Source: Thermoplasma acidophilum DSM 1728
GTDB taxonomy: Archaea > Thermoplasmatota > Thermoplasmata > Thermoplasmatales > Thermoplasmataceae
DNA: 64,000 nucleotides
Reading direction: 5' to 3'
NCBI RefSeq assembly: GCF_000195915.1
Contig: NC_002578.1
Span: forward strand, 682,001 to 746,000
The position numbers and the translations under genes were made by a program. Below, in pieces: positions 28,637-37,651 of this stretch. The notes under the pieces were generated by a model that made no database searches, was not told where the DNA came from, and saw only the letters and a list, made by a program, of their open reading frames with translations. Numbering within the stretch: the first letter of the stretch is position 1; each line of letters starts with the position of its first letter.

Positions 28637-29308
28637 ATGCCCATTAAATATGAGATGTTGTCTGGAATAAGGCTGGTCAGAGCCAAGATCACATACCTTC
28701 ACGATAGCTGTACCTTCAATTTCATCAATGAAAACATGAGTGTCAAGCTGTTATGGAGCGTTCCCTACCGGGGAGACCGGATGATAACCTATGAGAGCGT
28801 TTACCCGATCCAATCCAAGGATGTTGCAAAATTGATCATAACGAAGGTTCGCAATAACCCAAAGACACTGTCTGTATTCGACCGTTCTATCAACGGTAAA
28901 ACACTTTTTATAGGATATTTGGAGTACAGCGATAATTCACCATTTTATTTGAGCAACAGAGTTGGAACAATATTCTACGATGAATATACAGGTACTGGCG
29001 GGGACGTTATTTCAATGATAACAACGGCAGACAACTTCGATCTTATAAGGGAGGATCTCTCTGTATACGGCAAGATAGTCCATCGGCAGGTTCAGGAAAT
29101 TGAGGCAGAGTCGATCAACGGCCCGCCCAGGCTCACCGAGATGCAGGAAAAGGTGCTCAGAAACGCCTTTGAGATGGGATTCTTCAACTATCCTAAGGAT
29201 GTGCATTTGAAGGACATTGCGCAGAAAATCGGGGTATCCGCAGTATCAGTTGATCAGTATTTAAGGGAGGCCCAGCGCAAGCTCATAAGGGCATACCTAA
29301 ATGGATAA
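28637..29308 (+). CDS. HTH_10 (bacterio-opsin-activator-type) transcription regulator
   Basis: 223 aa. The C-terminal about 55 residues (LTEMQEKVLRNAFEMGFF...LKDIAQKIGVSAVSVDQYLREAQRKLI) are an HTH_10 DNA-binding domain, an archaeal family. The N-terminal about 160 residues are a beta-rich putative sensor without a clear family. Its position just after the permease/SDR/SelA-like/epimerase operon makes it a candidate regulator of that operon or of the S45 acylase downstream (inference). Confidence 0.82.
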   Translation: MPIKYEMLSGIRLVRAKITYLHDSCTFNFINENMSVKLLWSVPYRGDRMITYESVYPIQSKDVAKLIITKVRNNPKTLSVFDRSINGKTLFIGYLEYSDNSPFYLSNRVGTIFYDEYTGTGGDVISMITTADNFDLIREDLSVYGKIVHRQVQEIEAESINGPPRLTEMQEKVLRNAFEMGFFNYPKDVHLKDIAQKIGVSAVSVDQYLREAQRKLIRAYLNG

Positions 29309-29997
29309 TCACATGCGATATGCCATTTCCGGTTAGACGCATGTAACGAAGACAGAGTCCTAGATTTCGATATGCTTCATAGGTCCGATATTATATCTGT
29401 CAAAGTGTATAAAGATCCTGCATTATGTTGGTTCGTAGAATTCATAGTGGGGTTCTAGCGCAATGCGCCTTTGTAAAATATTTCTCGATAGAAGCCATGC
29501 GAATATCCCCATCATGCTTGTATGATTTTGCATTATCAGAATCTCATCTTTTGCGGCCGATCGATATCTTGCAATCTTCACAGCGTTCGTTTCTCCTCTC
29601 TATCTTCTTCCATTATTTGTTCAAGCATACCGCGTTTTGATCTTCAATTCATCGTAACCAGTTAACTATAGCTTGCCAATACATGGTGCGAACAGCATCT
29701 CAGCCTTCGGGGTTCTACTGTCATTCATACCGTATAGATCGAAATGCCCGATTGCATGAATCCATGTTATAATCCGCATGGCAAATAATTTTCTTATGGG
29801 CATATCTTCGTTGATGAAGCGCATGCGAGCATAACCTCTGCCTTATCCTAAAAGCCTTTAACCAGACGTTTAGGGCTATTCACTTCAATGTTCCACGTGT
29901 TCAGCCGTAGACTGTAAAGAACATTGATGCATCAAATTGAAAAGGTTTTGTGCTTAATATGTAACTGATCCTAACATTTTAAGCAAATGATTATATC
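29309..29997. other. 689-nt intergenic region without a convincing gene
   Basis: No RNA gene or clear coding region is seen. On the minus strand, 29423-29581 is open from a GTG for about 52 codons (ends YEFYEPT), and a neighbouring frame at about 29580-29640 reads GMLEQIMEEDREEKRTL before a stop. These could be the remains of a decayed gene or chance. The plus-strand 71-codon frame at 29425 overlaps them and lacks family features. AT-rich sequence near 29952-29996 should contain the S45 acylase promoter. Confidence 0.35.
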
Positions 29998-32511
29998 ATG
30001 GTTTTCAAATCAATACTTATGAAAAATTCTATTTATCTTATAATCGGTGCAATTATAGTTGTTCTCATAGTGGTCATCGGCTCCATAACGCCATTGATAT
30101 CACTGCTGAATCCTGAAACGGGAGTACCCAGAAATGCGTCCAATCTGATCATAGGGAATGAGACAATACAGATCCCAGGACTTCAGCACGACGTAACCAT
30201 AATACAGGATAGATATGGAGTGTACCACATCTATGCACAAGATAATCATGATCTGTTCCTGGCTCTGGGATTCATTCAGGCAAAGAACAGGCTTTTTGAG
30301 CTGGAGCTCTTTAAATTGACCGCAATGGGTGAGTTGGCCAACATGCTTGGATCTGGATACTACAATTATGATAGATTTCAGACAATGACCGGTGCGCCTT
30401 TGACCGCGCAGAGGGACTGGAATGCCATCGTAAGCAATATGAGTGTGAACAGTACCGATTATCTCACATATCAGGCTGTCACGGCTTATTCGCAAGGCAT
30501 CAATGATTACATAAATTACTCGGAGTCCCACAATCTGCTACCATTCGAATTCAATCTGCTTGACTATAAGCCTGGATACTGGTCCCCTGTTGATACATTC
30601 GCGGTTCAGGAATACATGATACAGACGCTGGAATTCAGCGATGACTCAATTCTTTATTCCCTGCTTTCATACAAGATTGGAAGCCTGGTAAATGATCTCA
30701 TAACCCCATTTTCGCCCATACCTCAATTCTACTATGGAGGCTATAACGGAACCCCAAATCAATACGTGCTTTCGATGTCAGAAAACACCTATCCTATTAA
30801 TGCTACCGTTGCATCTCTAGCCGTAAGTATTGCAAAAATGTGGGATCCTCTGCACCTGTTCCCACCGAATCCAACTGATCACAGCAATGAATGGGTTGTT
30901 TCTGGAAACAGAACTGCAACAGGAAAGCCAATTCTTGTTGGAGGCCCTGTCTTGGGATTCTCTCTTCCATCGATCTGGTTCCAGGTTCAGCTTGTTGACC
31001 CACACTTTGACGTTTATGGTGTGGTTTTGCCTGGAGCGCCGATAATAGTCATAGGATATAACGAACACATTGGCTGGACGTTGACAGATACCCAGGCAAT
31101 CTCATGGGGAACATTCTTCTTTGTTCAAAATGTGGTGAATGGAACATACCTGTGGAACGGAACATACCAGCCAGTTAAATCATACATTGTAAATGGCTTT
31201 AGGGTAAACTGGACAAACCTTGGCCCCATACTGGATCAGAACGGATCTACGGCAATAGTTATGGACTGGCTTGGAAACATGTTCACAAACGATATCGGTG
31301 CAATCTTAAACATTATGAATGCAACAAACTGGAAGCAATTCTCCTCGGATCTGGAGATATGGAAGGCACCATATCAGAACTTTGCCTTTGCTGACATCAA
31401 TGATACGATAGCGGATATATCGCCTGCCTACTATCCAATATTTTCATCTACAAACGCAGTACCCTATAATCCAAACGCGATAATGCCAGGCAACGGCACT
31501 CAGTATATAAGCGGATCAATACCGTATTCCATGGTGCCCCACGCCGTCAACCCCAGTGATGGATTCATAGTGAGTTCAAATCAGAGACAGGTGGGCCCAG
31601 CATACCCATATTGGTTCGGTGATACGATGACTCCTTCGCCAGGATTCAGGGCTATGCTGGAGGAATCCTACCTTAGGACGCACACGGATCTGACAATCAC
31701 CGACATGATGAATCTCCAGAGCCACAATTATACGGACTATGAGGCAGTTATGGCCGTTCCATACATGCTGAAATACATGGCCGGATATCAGAATGCAACG
31801 GTGGAATCTGCATTATCAATGCTGAGTTCTTGGAACTACAGCATGGACGTCAATTCCAGGGCTGCAAGCGTCTGGTTCTTCACCTACATGTACCTGTTTA
31901 ATGAGATATTCCATACGTTCTTCAAGGATCACGGCGTATTTCCTGAATACAGGGACATCCTGAACGTGACAGGTATGGGTGGAAGTTTTCCGAACAGCAT
32001 AGGTATAGCATCCTTCGATCTTGACATGGCCCATATGATCATCAATGACAGCGCGTATCCTTTCTCAAATCAGAGCATGACGAACCTTACAGCATCAGCG
32101 ATGATAAAGGCTATGGATTACCTTGAGAGCGAGTATCCGAGCGGAAACTATACGTGGGGTCACTTTTATGGATTCGTATTTCCTAGTCTCCTTGGTATAA
32201 GCCAGCTTAGCGTTGGGCCGCTGCCGAGAGGTGGAGACTACAACACACCGAACGATGCGTCTGGCGTTGGCCCGTATAACTGGCCCAGCGGCGGGCAGAG
32301 CTTCACGATGATACTCAATTTTGCAAATCTATCAGATTCGTACGGCGTTTATCCAGGTGGCCAGAGCGAGAATCCAGCCAGCCCTCTCTACTCAAATTAC
32401 ATCAATTACTGGATTAACGGCGAATACCTACCGCTGATCTTCTATCCGTCTGCCTCATCATTTCCATCTAAAAGTATAATGGATACAACGACTCTCGAGG
32501 TGATTCAATGA
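29998..32511 (+). CDS. Membrane-anchored S45 (penicillin amidase-like) Ntn hydrolase
   Basis: 837 aa precursor. One N-terminal membrane segment (about residues 12-36) exports or anchors it. The alpha-subunit-like part has DRYGVYHIYAQD and GFIQAKNRLFELE; autocatalytic cleavage is expected before S296 in HSNEWVVSG, the SN.W.. nucleophile motif of penicillin/AHL acylases; the beta-subunit-like part runs to the end. Many NXS/T sites occur, as in secreted archaeal proteins. Cleaves an N-acyl amide; the substrate is unknown. It overlaps the next small membrane protein gene by 4 nt. Confidence 0.88.
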   Translation: MVFKSILMKNSIYLIIGAIIVVLIVVIGSITPLISLLNPETGVPRNASNLIIGNETIQIPGLQHDVTIIQDRYGVYHIYAQDNHDLFLALGFIQAKNRLFELELFKLTAMGELANMLGSGYYNYDRFQTMTGAPLTAQRDWNAIVSNMSVNSTDYLTYQAVTAYSQGINDYINYSESHNLLPFEFNLLDYKPGYWSPVDTFAVQEYMIQTLEFSDDSILYSLLSYKIGSLVNDLITPFSPIPQFYYGGYNGTPNQYVLSMSENTYPINATVASLAVSIAKMWDPLHLFPPNPTDHSNEWVVSGNRTATGKPILVGGPVLGFSLPSIWFQVQLVDPHFDVYGVVLPGAPIIVIGYNEHIGWTLTDTQAISWGTFFFVQNVVNGTYLWNGTYQPVKSYIVNGFRVNWTNLGPILDQNGSTAIVMDWLGNMFTNDIGAILNIMNATNWKQFSSDLEIWKAPYQNFAFADINDTIADISPAYYPIFSSTNAVPYNPNAIMPGNGTQYISGSIPYSMVPHAVNPSDGFIVSSNQRQVGPAYPYWFGDTMTPSPGFRAMLEESYLRTHTDLTITDMMNLQSHNYTDYEAVMAVPYMLKYMAGYQNATVESALSMLSSWNYSMDVNSRAASVWFFTYMYLFNEIFHTFFKDHGVFPEYRDILNVTGMGGSFPNSIGIASFDLDMAHMIINDSAYPFSNQSMTNLTASAMIKAMDYLESEYPSGNYTWGHFYGFVFPSLLGISQLSVGPLPRGGDYNTPNDASGVGPYNWPSGGQSFTMILNFANLSDSYGVYPGGQSENPASPLYSNYINYWINGEYLPLIFYPSASSFPSKSIMDTTTLEVIQ

Positions 32512-32900
32512 AAAACTTATATTCTGCTCTGATCGTGCTGGTCATCAGCCTTGCTCTCACGTTGTTGTTCCTGTATTCAGGATTTTGGTATGGTGTTATC
32601 ATTGCAGGCCTGTTATCTACAGCCTTTGTGAGTATGAGACCAATTTACTCCATTGCATTGTCCACGGTAGTCTCCATGGCTGCCTTCATTATCTTCGAAA
32701 TTCCTCTGCTAATGGCCGGTCTGCTTCGATTGATGTATTATGTGGGGGCGATAGCAGGAATTAATGGTTCTTTATTGGTGATACTGGCCATACTACTGGA
32801 CGGAGTGATGGCCCTTGGCGGATCCTTTGTAGGGGTATTCATAAACAGATCCATCGTCCGCAGGAAAACTGGCAGATACAATTCCGAAGTAAAAATTTAA
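32508..32900 (+). CDS. Small membrane protein, 130 aa, coupled to the S45 acylase
   Basis: Four hydrophobic segments (about 5-27, 30-50, 52-72, 80-110) and a basic C-terminus (NRSIVRRKTGR). No recognised family. The 4-nt ATGA overlap with the acylase gene indicates translational coupling, so a role in acylase placement or in transport of its product is possible but unproven. Confidence 0.65.
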   Translation: MKNLYSALIVLVISLALTLLFLYSGFWYGVIIAGLLSTAFVSMRPIYSIALSTVVSMAAFIIFEIPLLMAGLLRLMYYVGAIAGINGSLLVILAILLDGVMALGGSFVGVFINRSIVRRKTGRYNSEVKI

Positions 32901-32939
32901 TAGCGATGGTCTTAAAACGGAAAAATCATATAATTAATT

Positions 32940-33563
32940 TTACAATAATTTTCTTCCGAGTTCGGTGAGCTTGAACACATATGGTATATTGGATCTCCCA
33001 GTACCTTTTCTAACCACTATATTGAGAGTCTCCATGTGCTTCAATCTTCTTGACATAGCCGACCTGGAAAGATTGAAGATCTTAGACAGTTCGGTTATGG
33101 TCTTTTCTCCTTCTCCAAGTTCAGAGATGAGTTCGAAGTATCTTTTCTGATATATCTTTATCCTCTTCAATTTCTTGATATCAGTGACGATAACCTTTTT
33201 CTCCTCTTTATCAAACGCAACCAAGAGGGCATCCTTTATGAAGGCATGCACCGCAAGGGCAGAAAGCATGATGCCGTGTCCGGATCCTACGTTGACCCAT
33301 TTTGGAGTGCCTTCTAGTTCGCATATTTTTTCAAGGATAAGATACACCTCAAAAAAGTTCGAAACATCATCCACTGTTATTATTTCTAGGTTCAGATCCA
33401 TCTCCTTCAGGCAGCTCTCAAGTTCGCCGTAATAGTCCGGTCTTTTTCTTCTGGATGATGTGATCAAGAATATCTTGTTCACCTTTGGCGCCCCTCCCGT
33501 TAAGAGATCAACCAGTACTTCGGCTTCGTCCAAAATCGACAGTGCGTATGATCCTATCATCAT
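32940..33563 (-). CDS. CARF-HTH transcription regulator (Csa3-like)
   Basis: 207 aa. Residues about 1-125 have a CARF/Rossmann-like layout: strand KIFLITSS, helix, strand LEIITVDD, then WVNVGSGHGIMLSALAVHAFI at about 88-108, which corresponds to the glycine-rich ligand loop of CARF domains, then strand ALLVAFD. Residues about 142-207 are a winged helix (ITELSKIFNLSRSAMSRRLKHMETL). Csa3 proteins regulate CRISPR loci through cyclic oligonucleotides, but no repeat array or cas gene is visible here. Divergent from a YedE-type transporter. Confidence 0.68.
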   Translation of the reverse strand: MMIGSYALSILDEAEVLVDLLTGGAPKVNKIFLITSSRRKRPDYYGELESCLKEMDLNLEIITVDDVSNFFEVYLILEKICELEGTPKWVNVGSGHGIMLSALAVHAFIKDALLVAFDKEEKKVIVTDIKKLKRIKIYQKRYFELISELGEGEKTITELSKIFNLSRSAMSRRLKHMETLNIVVRKGTGRSNIPYVFKLTELGRKLL

Positions 33564-33670
33564 CTTTTAATATCTGCGAAAATAATAATTTCATCTTATG
33601 TTGCAAAAAATATAGTAAAAAATTGCACATAAACTTAAGATTATTATATTACTTATATTTTTAATTCTGT
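33564..33670. promoter_or_regulatory. Divergent promoter region of CARF regulator and YedE-type transporter
   Basis: 107 nt, strongly AT-rich. TTATTATATTA at about 33641-33651 lies about 25 nt before the transporter ATG; ATTATTATTTTC read on the minus strand (about 33579-33590) lies at similar distance from the regulator. No good palindrome was found by eye. Confidence 0.4.
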
Positions 33671-35068
33671 ATGTTCAGCAATGTGAATAAAACTACCTCC
33701 GCAGAGGCCGGTAAATCAGCATTCTGGGCTATGTCTATTTTTTTGCTTCTGCTGTCGATCATGCTGCTTGTTCTTGGATTGTACTATCAGATAGTTCTGC
33801 ATCACACTCCAGCGCCGCTCTTGCTCGGGATAGCTGCAGGATTCGGACTCGGTACACCCCTGGAAATATGGAACTTCAGTGATCCAGACACTCTGATGCG
33901 GGTCATGGCGTTCCAGGATCGTTTTCTGATAGTATGTTTTGGCTTTTCTATTGGGCTTGGGGCCATTCTTCTCTATCTATTTGCAGCCATACCTGGGGTA
34001 TCTCCGCATTATGGTATAAAGGACTTCTTTGTTTTCGGGGTCGTTGTTGGCGGACTGCTTTTCGGTGTTGGTGTTGGCCTCGCCGGTTACTTCCCAGGCA
34101 CAATATGGATTGCGCTTGGGCAGGGAAGAAGAGACGCCATATATGCCGTGTTTGGAGGCCTGCTCGGCGCGCTCACCTGGTCGCTCATATTCGGAGCAGC
34201 GAGAGGATTCTTCTGGAACACGTTCAATTATGGCCCAATTACGTGGTACTCAATATTTGGAATAAAGAGCCATCTGGAAATATTTGGCACAAGTCTGATA
34301 TTCGGAGCAATACTTCTCGGTATGTTCCTGTTTTTGCCTCGATATCCGAAACAACCTGTCAAAGAGTCATGCGGTTTTCACCTTGCCGGAAAGAACAACA
34401 AAGTGCTGACATTCGATGACATGATCGACGACGAGAACAAGAAATATCCAGATCAGAACCAGTATCTCATAAGGCTTACCAACGAAAGCAGCATAAGAAA
34501 TGCCAGGAGCATAATCGTTCTTGGCATCGCTTTTACAGTGATTGCAGTCGCTGTTATTCTTCTTAGGCAGATATTCGGTGAATCGACAACCTATTCTTGG
34601 ATAGGTGCGCAGCTTTTTTATGCCGTTAATCCTCAATATGCGGCTTCAAATCCATACTGGAATTTGTTTGGTGGGATGCACATAGTCAACGGAAAGCCAA
34701 TAGACCTGCCGTTCAGTGAGATTGGTTGGGAGCCTTTCAGCGATCTGGGAACATTCCTGGGAGGATTGATCTCTTCGATATTCATATCCAAGCGGTTCAT
34801 GAAGTTCAAAAAGCGTGTTCCGTTGGTCTGGGAACACAGATTCGGCCCGAGCGATAAGAAGAGATTCGTCGGGTCGTTCTTCGGTGCCTTCCTGGTGCTC
34901 TTTGGGGCGAGGATGGCAAATGGATGTGCGTCTGGGCATGTGCTTTCCGGTAATATACAGATGGCCATATCCAGCTTTGTATTCCTCATGGCCGTCCTCA
35001 TAGGATCATGGCTGACTCTGTACTTTGTCATGGGTCTAAAATTAAACAGTCGCGGATACAGAAATTGA
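33671..35068 (+). CDS. YeeE/YedE-family membrane transporter (sulfur-compound type)
   Basis: 465 aa with about 10 membrane spans and a soluble loop around residues 230-275. The C-terminal ANGCASGHVLSGNIQMA is the conserved NGC.SGH motif of the YeeE/YedE family, whose Cys takes part in thiosulfate or sulfur-atom import; an earlier GLAGYFPGT at about 140 aligns with the first-half repeat but has no Cys. Divergent from the CARF-HTH regulator, which is its likely controller. Confidence 0.8.
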   Translation: MFSNVNKTTSAEAGKSAFWAMSIFLLLLSIMLLVLGLYYQIVLHHTPAPLLLGIAAGFGLGTPLEIWNFSDPDTLMRVMAFQDRFLIVCFGFSIGLGAILLYLFAAIPGVSPHYGIKDFFVFGVVVGGLLFGVGVGLAGYFPGTIWIALGQGRRDAIYAVFGGLLGALTWSLIFGAARGFFWNTFNYGPITWYSIFGIKSHLEIFGTSLIFGAILLGMFLFLPRYPKQPVKESCGFHLAGKNNKVLTFDDMIDDENKKYPDQNQYLIRLTNESSIRNARSIIVLGIAFTVIAVAVILLRQIFGESTTYSWIGAQLFYAVNPQYAASNPYWNLFGGMHIVNGKPIDLPFSEIGWEPFSDLGTFLGGLISSIFISKRFMKFKKRVPLVWEHRFGPSDKKRFVGSFFGAFLVLFGARMANGCASGHVLSGNIQMAISSFVFLMAVLIGSWLTLYFVMGLKLNSRGYRN

Positions 35069-35206
35069 TATCATAATCTTTTTATATTTTCTAATATTAA
35101 TGCATTTGTTGGAAAGATGAATTTACGCGAATGCTAGATTGATTTTATCCTTTTCATAATTGTCGCGATGGATCTGCGCATTTCGATCCTACAATGAAAA
35201 TTTTTT

Positions 35207-35632
35207 ATGGATTCTGATGATAACCGCACGTTGAGCTACGAAGTCGTTGATCATGAGAGCGATATCGGCGTTATCGTCTACGGAAAGACCTATGAAGAGC
35301 TCTTTTCGAATGCAGTTTACGCGATGGCCGATCTGATAGTGGATGTTTCTAGGCTCAAGGAAAACAGAAAGATGCATGAGGTAATCACAGGAAAAACTCC
35401 CGAAGATATAATGGTCAATCTGCTTTCTCGTGTCCTTTTCTATCTAGATACCTATTACATTCTGTATTACCGCATAACATCGAAATACAGCGATGGTGAA
35501 TTAGACGCATATTTTTACGGTTCGGAGATTCCCGAAGGCATTGAGTACAGGAACGTGATCAAGGCCGTAACTTACAGTGATCTTGCCGTTAAGCCTGAAG
35601 AGGGTTATGCAAAAATAATATTTGATCTATAG
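35207..35632 (+). CDS. Archease
   Basis: 141 aa, usual length. YEVVDHESDIGVIVYGKTYEELFSNA at the N-terminus is the archease signature (DHTAD.G) with its Ca-binding Asp; the VIKAVTYSDLAV C-terminal block is also diagnostic. Archease activates the RtcB RNA ligase in tRNA splicing and repair. Its partner RtcB is not in this window. An ATG at 35194 is out of frame. Confidence 0.9.
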   Translation: MDSDDNRTLSYEVVDHESDIGVIVYGKTYEELFSNAVYAMADLIVDVSRLKENRKMHEVITGKTPEDIMVNLLSRVLFYLDTYYILYYRITSKYSDGELDAYFYGSEIPEGIEYRNVIKAVTYSDLAVKPEEGYAKIIFDL

Positions 35633-35667
35633 TCAGCAGCTCGTAGCATTCTCAGCAGACAATGTGA

Positions 35668-36789
35668 TTATTTCACTGAAATGTTAACGTTGATACCTTT
35701 CTTCTTCATGTTGTTCACAAGATACTCGAAGTAATTTTGGGTTTTTCCCAGAATCTCCGGAAAGACAATTCCAGAGGTTATTTTACCATTGCTGGATAGG
35801 AACTCTGCGGTTATGCTGGCTGGCAAGGATGTGGCCATGTCCATCGCCGTCCTTTTGCGTGATGAGTCGTAGCCGGTCTGCATCTCCGCAGTTCTCGTCA
35901 CTTCTCTTCCCAGCTTTGTCCCGGATACCTCTACCTTCATGAGTACAACATCTTGAATGTCCGGCCTGAAAAGCTTCTCCATGAAGATCTGTTCCGATAT
36001 CTCGAACATCGTGAGGTTGCATCCATCCACCTTGATCCTGTCGAAATAACCAAGATCTCTGATCGCTGCCATCTTCTCGGCATGCCCCGGATACCTTATG
36101 GTTTTCTCAAACATTTCACCGGTGCATTTAATGTTCCTGATTAGGCTTCTGAGGCCATCGGTGTAGAATGCCTCCATGTCAGCATAGTTTCCAACACCAA
36201 TACGCTCTATCCCGGACAATGCTGGCACATGATCCTCCGTGCCATTCCTTACGATCCGCACGGGTCTAGTGTATTCGTCGATGAGGCCTTCAACTGACCA
36301 GGTTATGGTGTAGTCAAGTGGCGGAACAGGCTTTTCAGGAATTCCACCCACGTATATCTTCACGTTCCTGATCTGGTCAAGATCCGCAGAGAAGTAGCCA
36401 ACTATGGCGTTGGTCAGCCCAGGCGCAAAGCCCATATCAGGTACGATGATAGTGCCTGCCGATTGAGCGATACCGTTAAGATCGTATGGATCTTCCTCCA
36501 TGTAAGATACGTCCACAACGATCTTGCCCATCTTCGCCACATTCTTGAGAAACTGCATGCCGATACTTCCAGGGAGGGCGCTTACAGATGCATCGTAATC
36601 ATTGAGCATGCGATAAGCGGATCTGTCCATTACGTCGAATTCCCTAGTCCTGATCTTCGGGTTCCTGCCCCTGATCCTGTTCAGCGATTCCCTGCTCTTA
36701 TCTGCAATTTCCACTTCATGCCCATCTTCTAGGAGGTTCTGGGCTATTCCGCTGCCTATGTTGCCTGCTCCTATGACGATAAAATTCAT
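35668..36789 (-). CDS. Saccharopine dehydrogenase-family oxidoreductase (lysine dehydrogenase-like)
   Basis: 373 aa from this start. FIVIGAGNIGSGIAQNL is the N-terminal NAD(P) motif; MGFAPGLTNAIVG at about 120 and a YTITWSVEGLIDEY block at about 160 match saccharopine-reductase/L-lysine-dehydrogenase proteins. Probably oxidises a lysine-type amino acid; specificity is not fixed by sequence. The open frame begins two codons earlier at a TTG (36795); the ATG at 36789 has an ATTATTTAG promoter element about 24-28 nt upstream and is preferred. Confidence 0.78.
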   Translation of the reverse strand: MNFIVIGAGNIGSGIAQNLLEDGHEVEIADKSRESLNRIRGRNPKIRTREFDVMDRSAYRMLNDYDASVSALPGSIGMQFLKNVAKMGKIVVDVSYMEEDPYDLNGIAQSAGTIIVPDMGFAPGLTNAIVGYFSADLDQIRNVKIYVGGIPEKPVPPLDYTITWSVEGLIDEYTRPVRIVRNGTEDHVPALSGIERIGVGNYADMEAFYTDGLRSLIRNIKCTGEMFEKTIRYPGHAEKMAAIRDLGYFDRIKVDGCNLTMFEISEQIFMEKLFRPDIQDVVLMKVEVSGTKLGREVTRTAEMQTGYDSSRKRTAMDMATSLPASITAEFLSSNGKITSGIVFPEILGKTQNYFEYLVNNMKKKGINVNISVK

Positions 36790-36847
36790 ACGCAAATATA
36801 CGTAAAATGTCTAAATAATACTTCTCATCCCCGTAATAATGGATACA

Positions 36848-37507
36848 TCAGCTTTTTCCTTGGCTTTTGCTCCTCACAGCTCTCGGATCGAAGAAGCCGA
36901 TCCAGAGCAGCAAAATACCAATGAATTCAGCATAATAGAGAAATGCCGGAAACTTTGCAATGTAGAGCGTTCCTGCAATGCTGACAACTATGACGCCCAG
37001 GATGATCGGTATTAACCTGCAATTTCTGTTCCTTCTGTAGCTTATCACCGCCATGACTATGATTACGATGGCTGCTGGGAAGGTTATCAGCGATGAAGCT
37101 ATCGTATCGTTGATTGGCAGAGGGCCGAAGACGACATAGTGGGCTATTATGTGCTGAACTGGAAAAAGTATCAGCGAAGTGATGAGATACAGGGAAGCCG
37201 CAGCCGAGTATACATAATAGTACCTGATCCATCGCCCGGTGGCCAGGTTTGCAGATCCGAAGGAGAGGAAGAGGACCAGCTCTGCTACGGCGAAAAGGTA
37301 TATCCTTATGAGCGGCTGATTGAATACTCCATAGGCAAATATCACTTCAAGAAGCACTGAGAAGGCAAAGAGCCACATTCCTATAGACCAGTATAGCGGG
37401 GACGATTTGCGGCTCCTCAAATAGTTCATGGAGAGGAACACTGAGAGGATCGCCGAGAGGATGAAAATCAGTATCGTGGACGCTATTACCGTTTGCTGTA
37501 CATCCAT
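36848..37507 (-). CDS. Seven-span integral membrane protein of unknown function
   Basis: 219 aa; about seven hydrophobic segments with short loops and a basic C-terminal tail (FFDPRAVRSKSQGKS). Size and topology recall small archaeal sensor-type membrane proteins, but there is no retinal-binding Lys in the last helix (it reads EFIGILLLWIGFF), so it is not called a rhodopsin. Family not recognised. It may share a transcript with the downstream dehydrogenase. Confidence 0.65.
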   Translation of the reverse strand: MDVQQTVIASTILIFILSAILSVFLSMNYLRSRKSSPLYWSIGMWLFAFSVLLEVIFAYGVFNQPLIRIYLFAVAELVLFLSFGSANLATGRWIRYYYVYSAAASLYLITSLILFPVQHIIAHYVVFGPLPINDTIASSLITFPAAIVIIVMAVISYRRNRNCRLIPIILGVIVVSIAGTLYIAKFPAFLYYAEFIGILLLWIGFFDPRAVRSKSQGKS

Positions 37508-37651
37508 GCACCATAATGGCTCCCGCGGTTATAACGATTGTTTGATCATAGGCATTATGGGAATATATGATATCTTTAAGATCAAATATACTGTGCATTA
37601 TATACATATATCATGCAAAATCAATAAATAGATCTGTGTCGTTGATAGATC

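Noticed and set aside
29425-29640. 71-codon plus-strand frame in an intergenic region
   Set aside because: Unusual composition (Cys, Phe, Ser-rich), no ribosome site or well-placed promoter, no family pattern. Not called.
36848-37507. Calling the seven-span membrane protein a rhodopsin
   Set aside because: The last helix lacks the retinal Schiff-base Lys and no other opsin motif is present.
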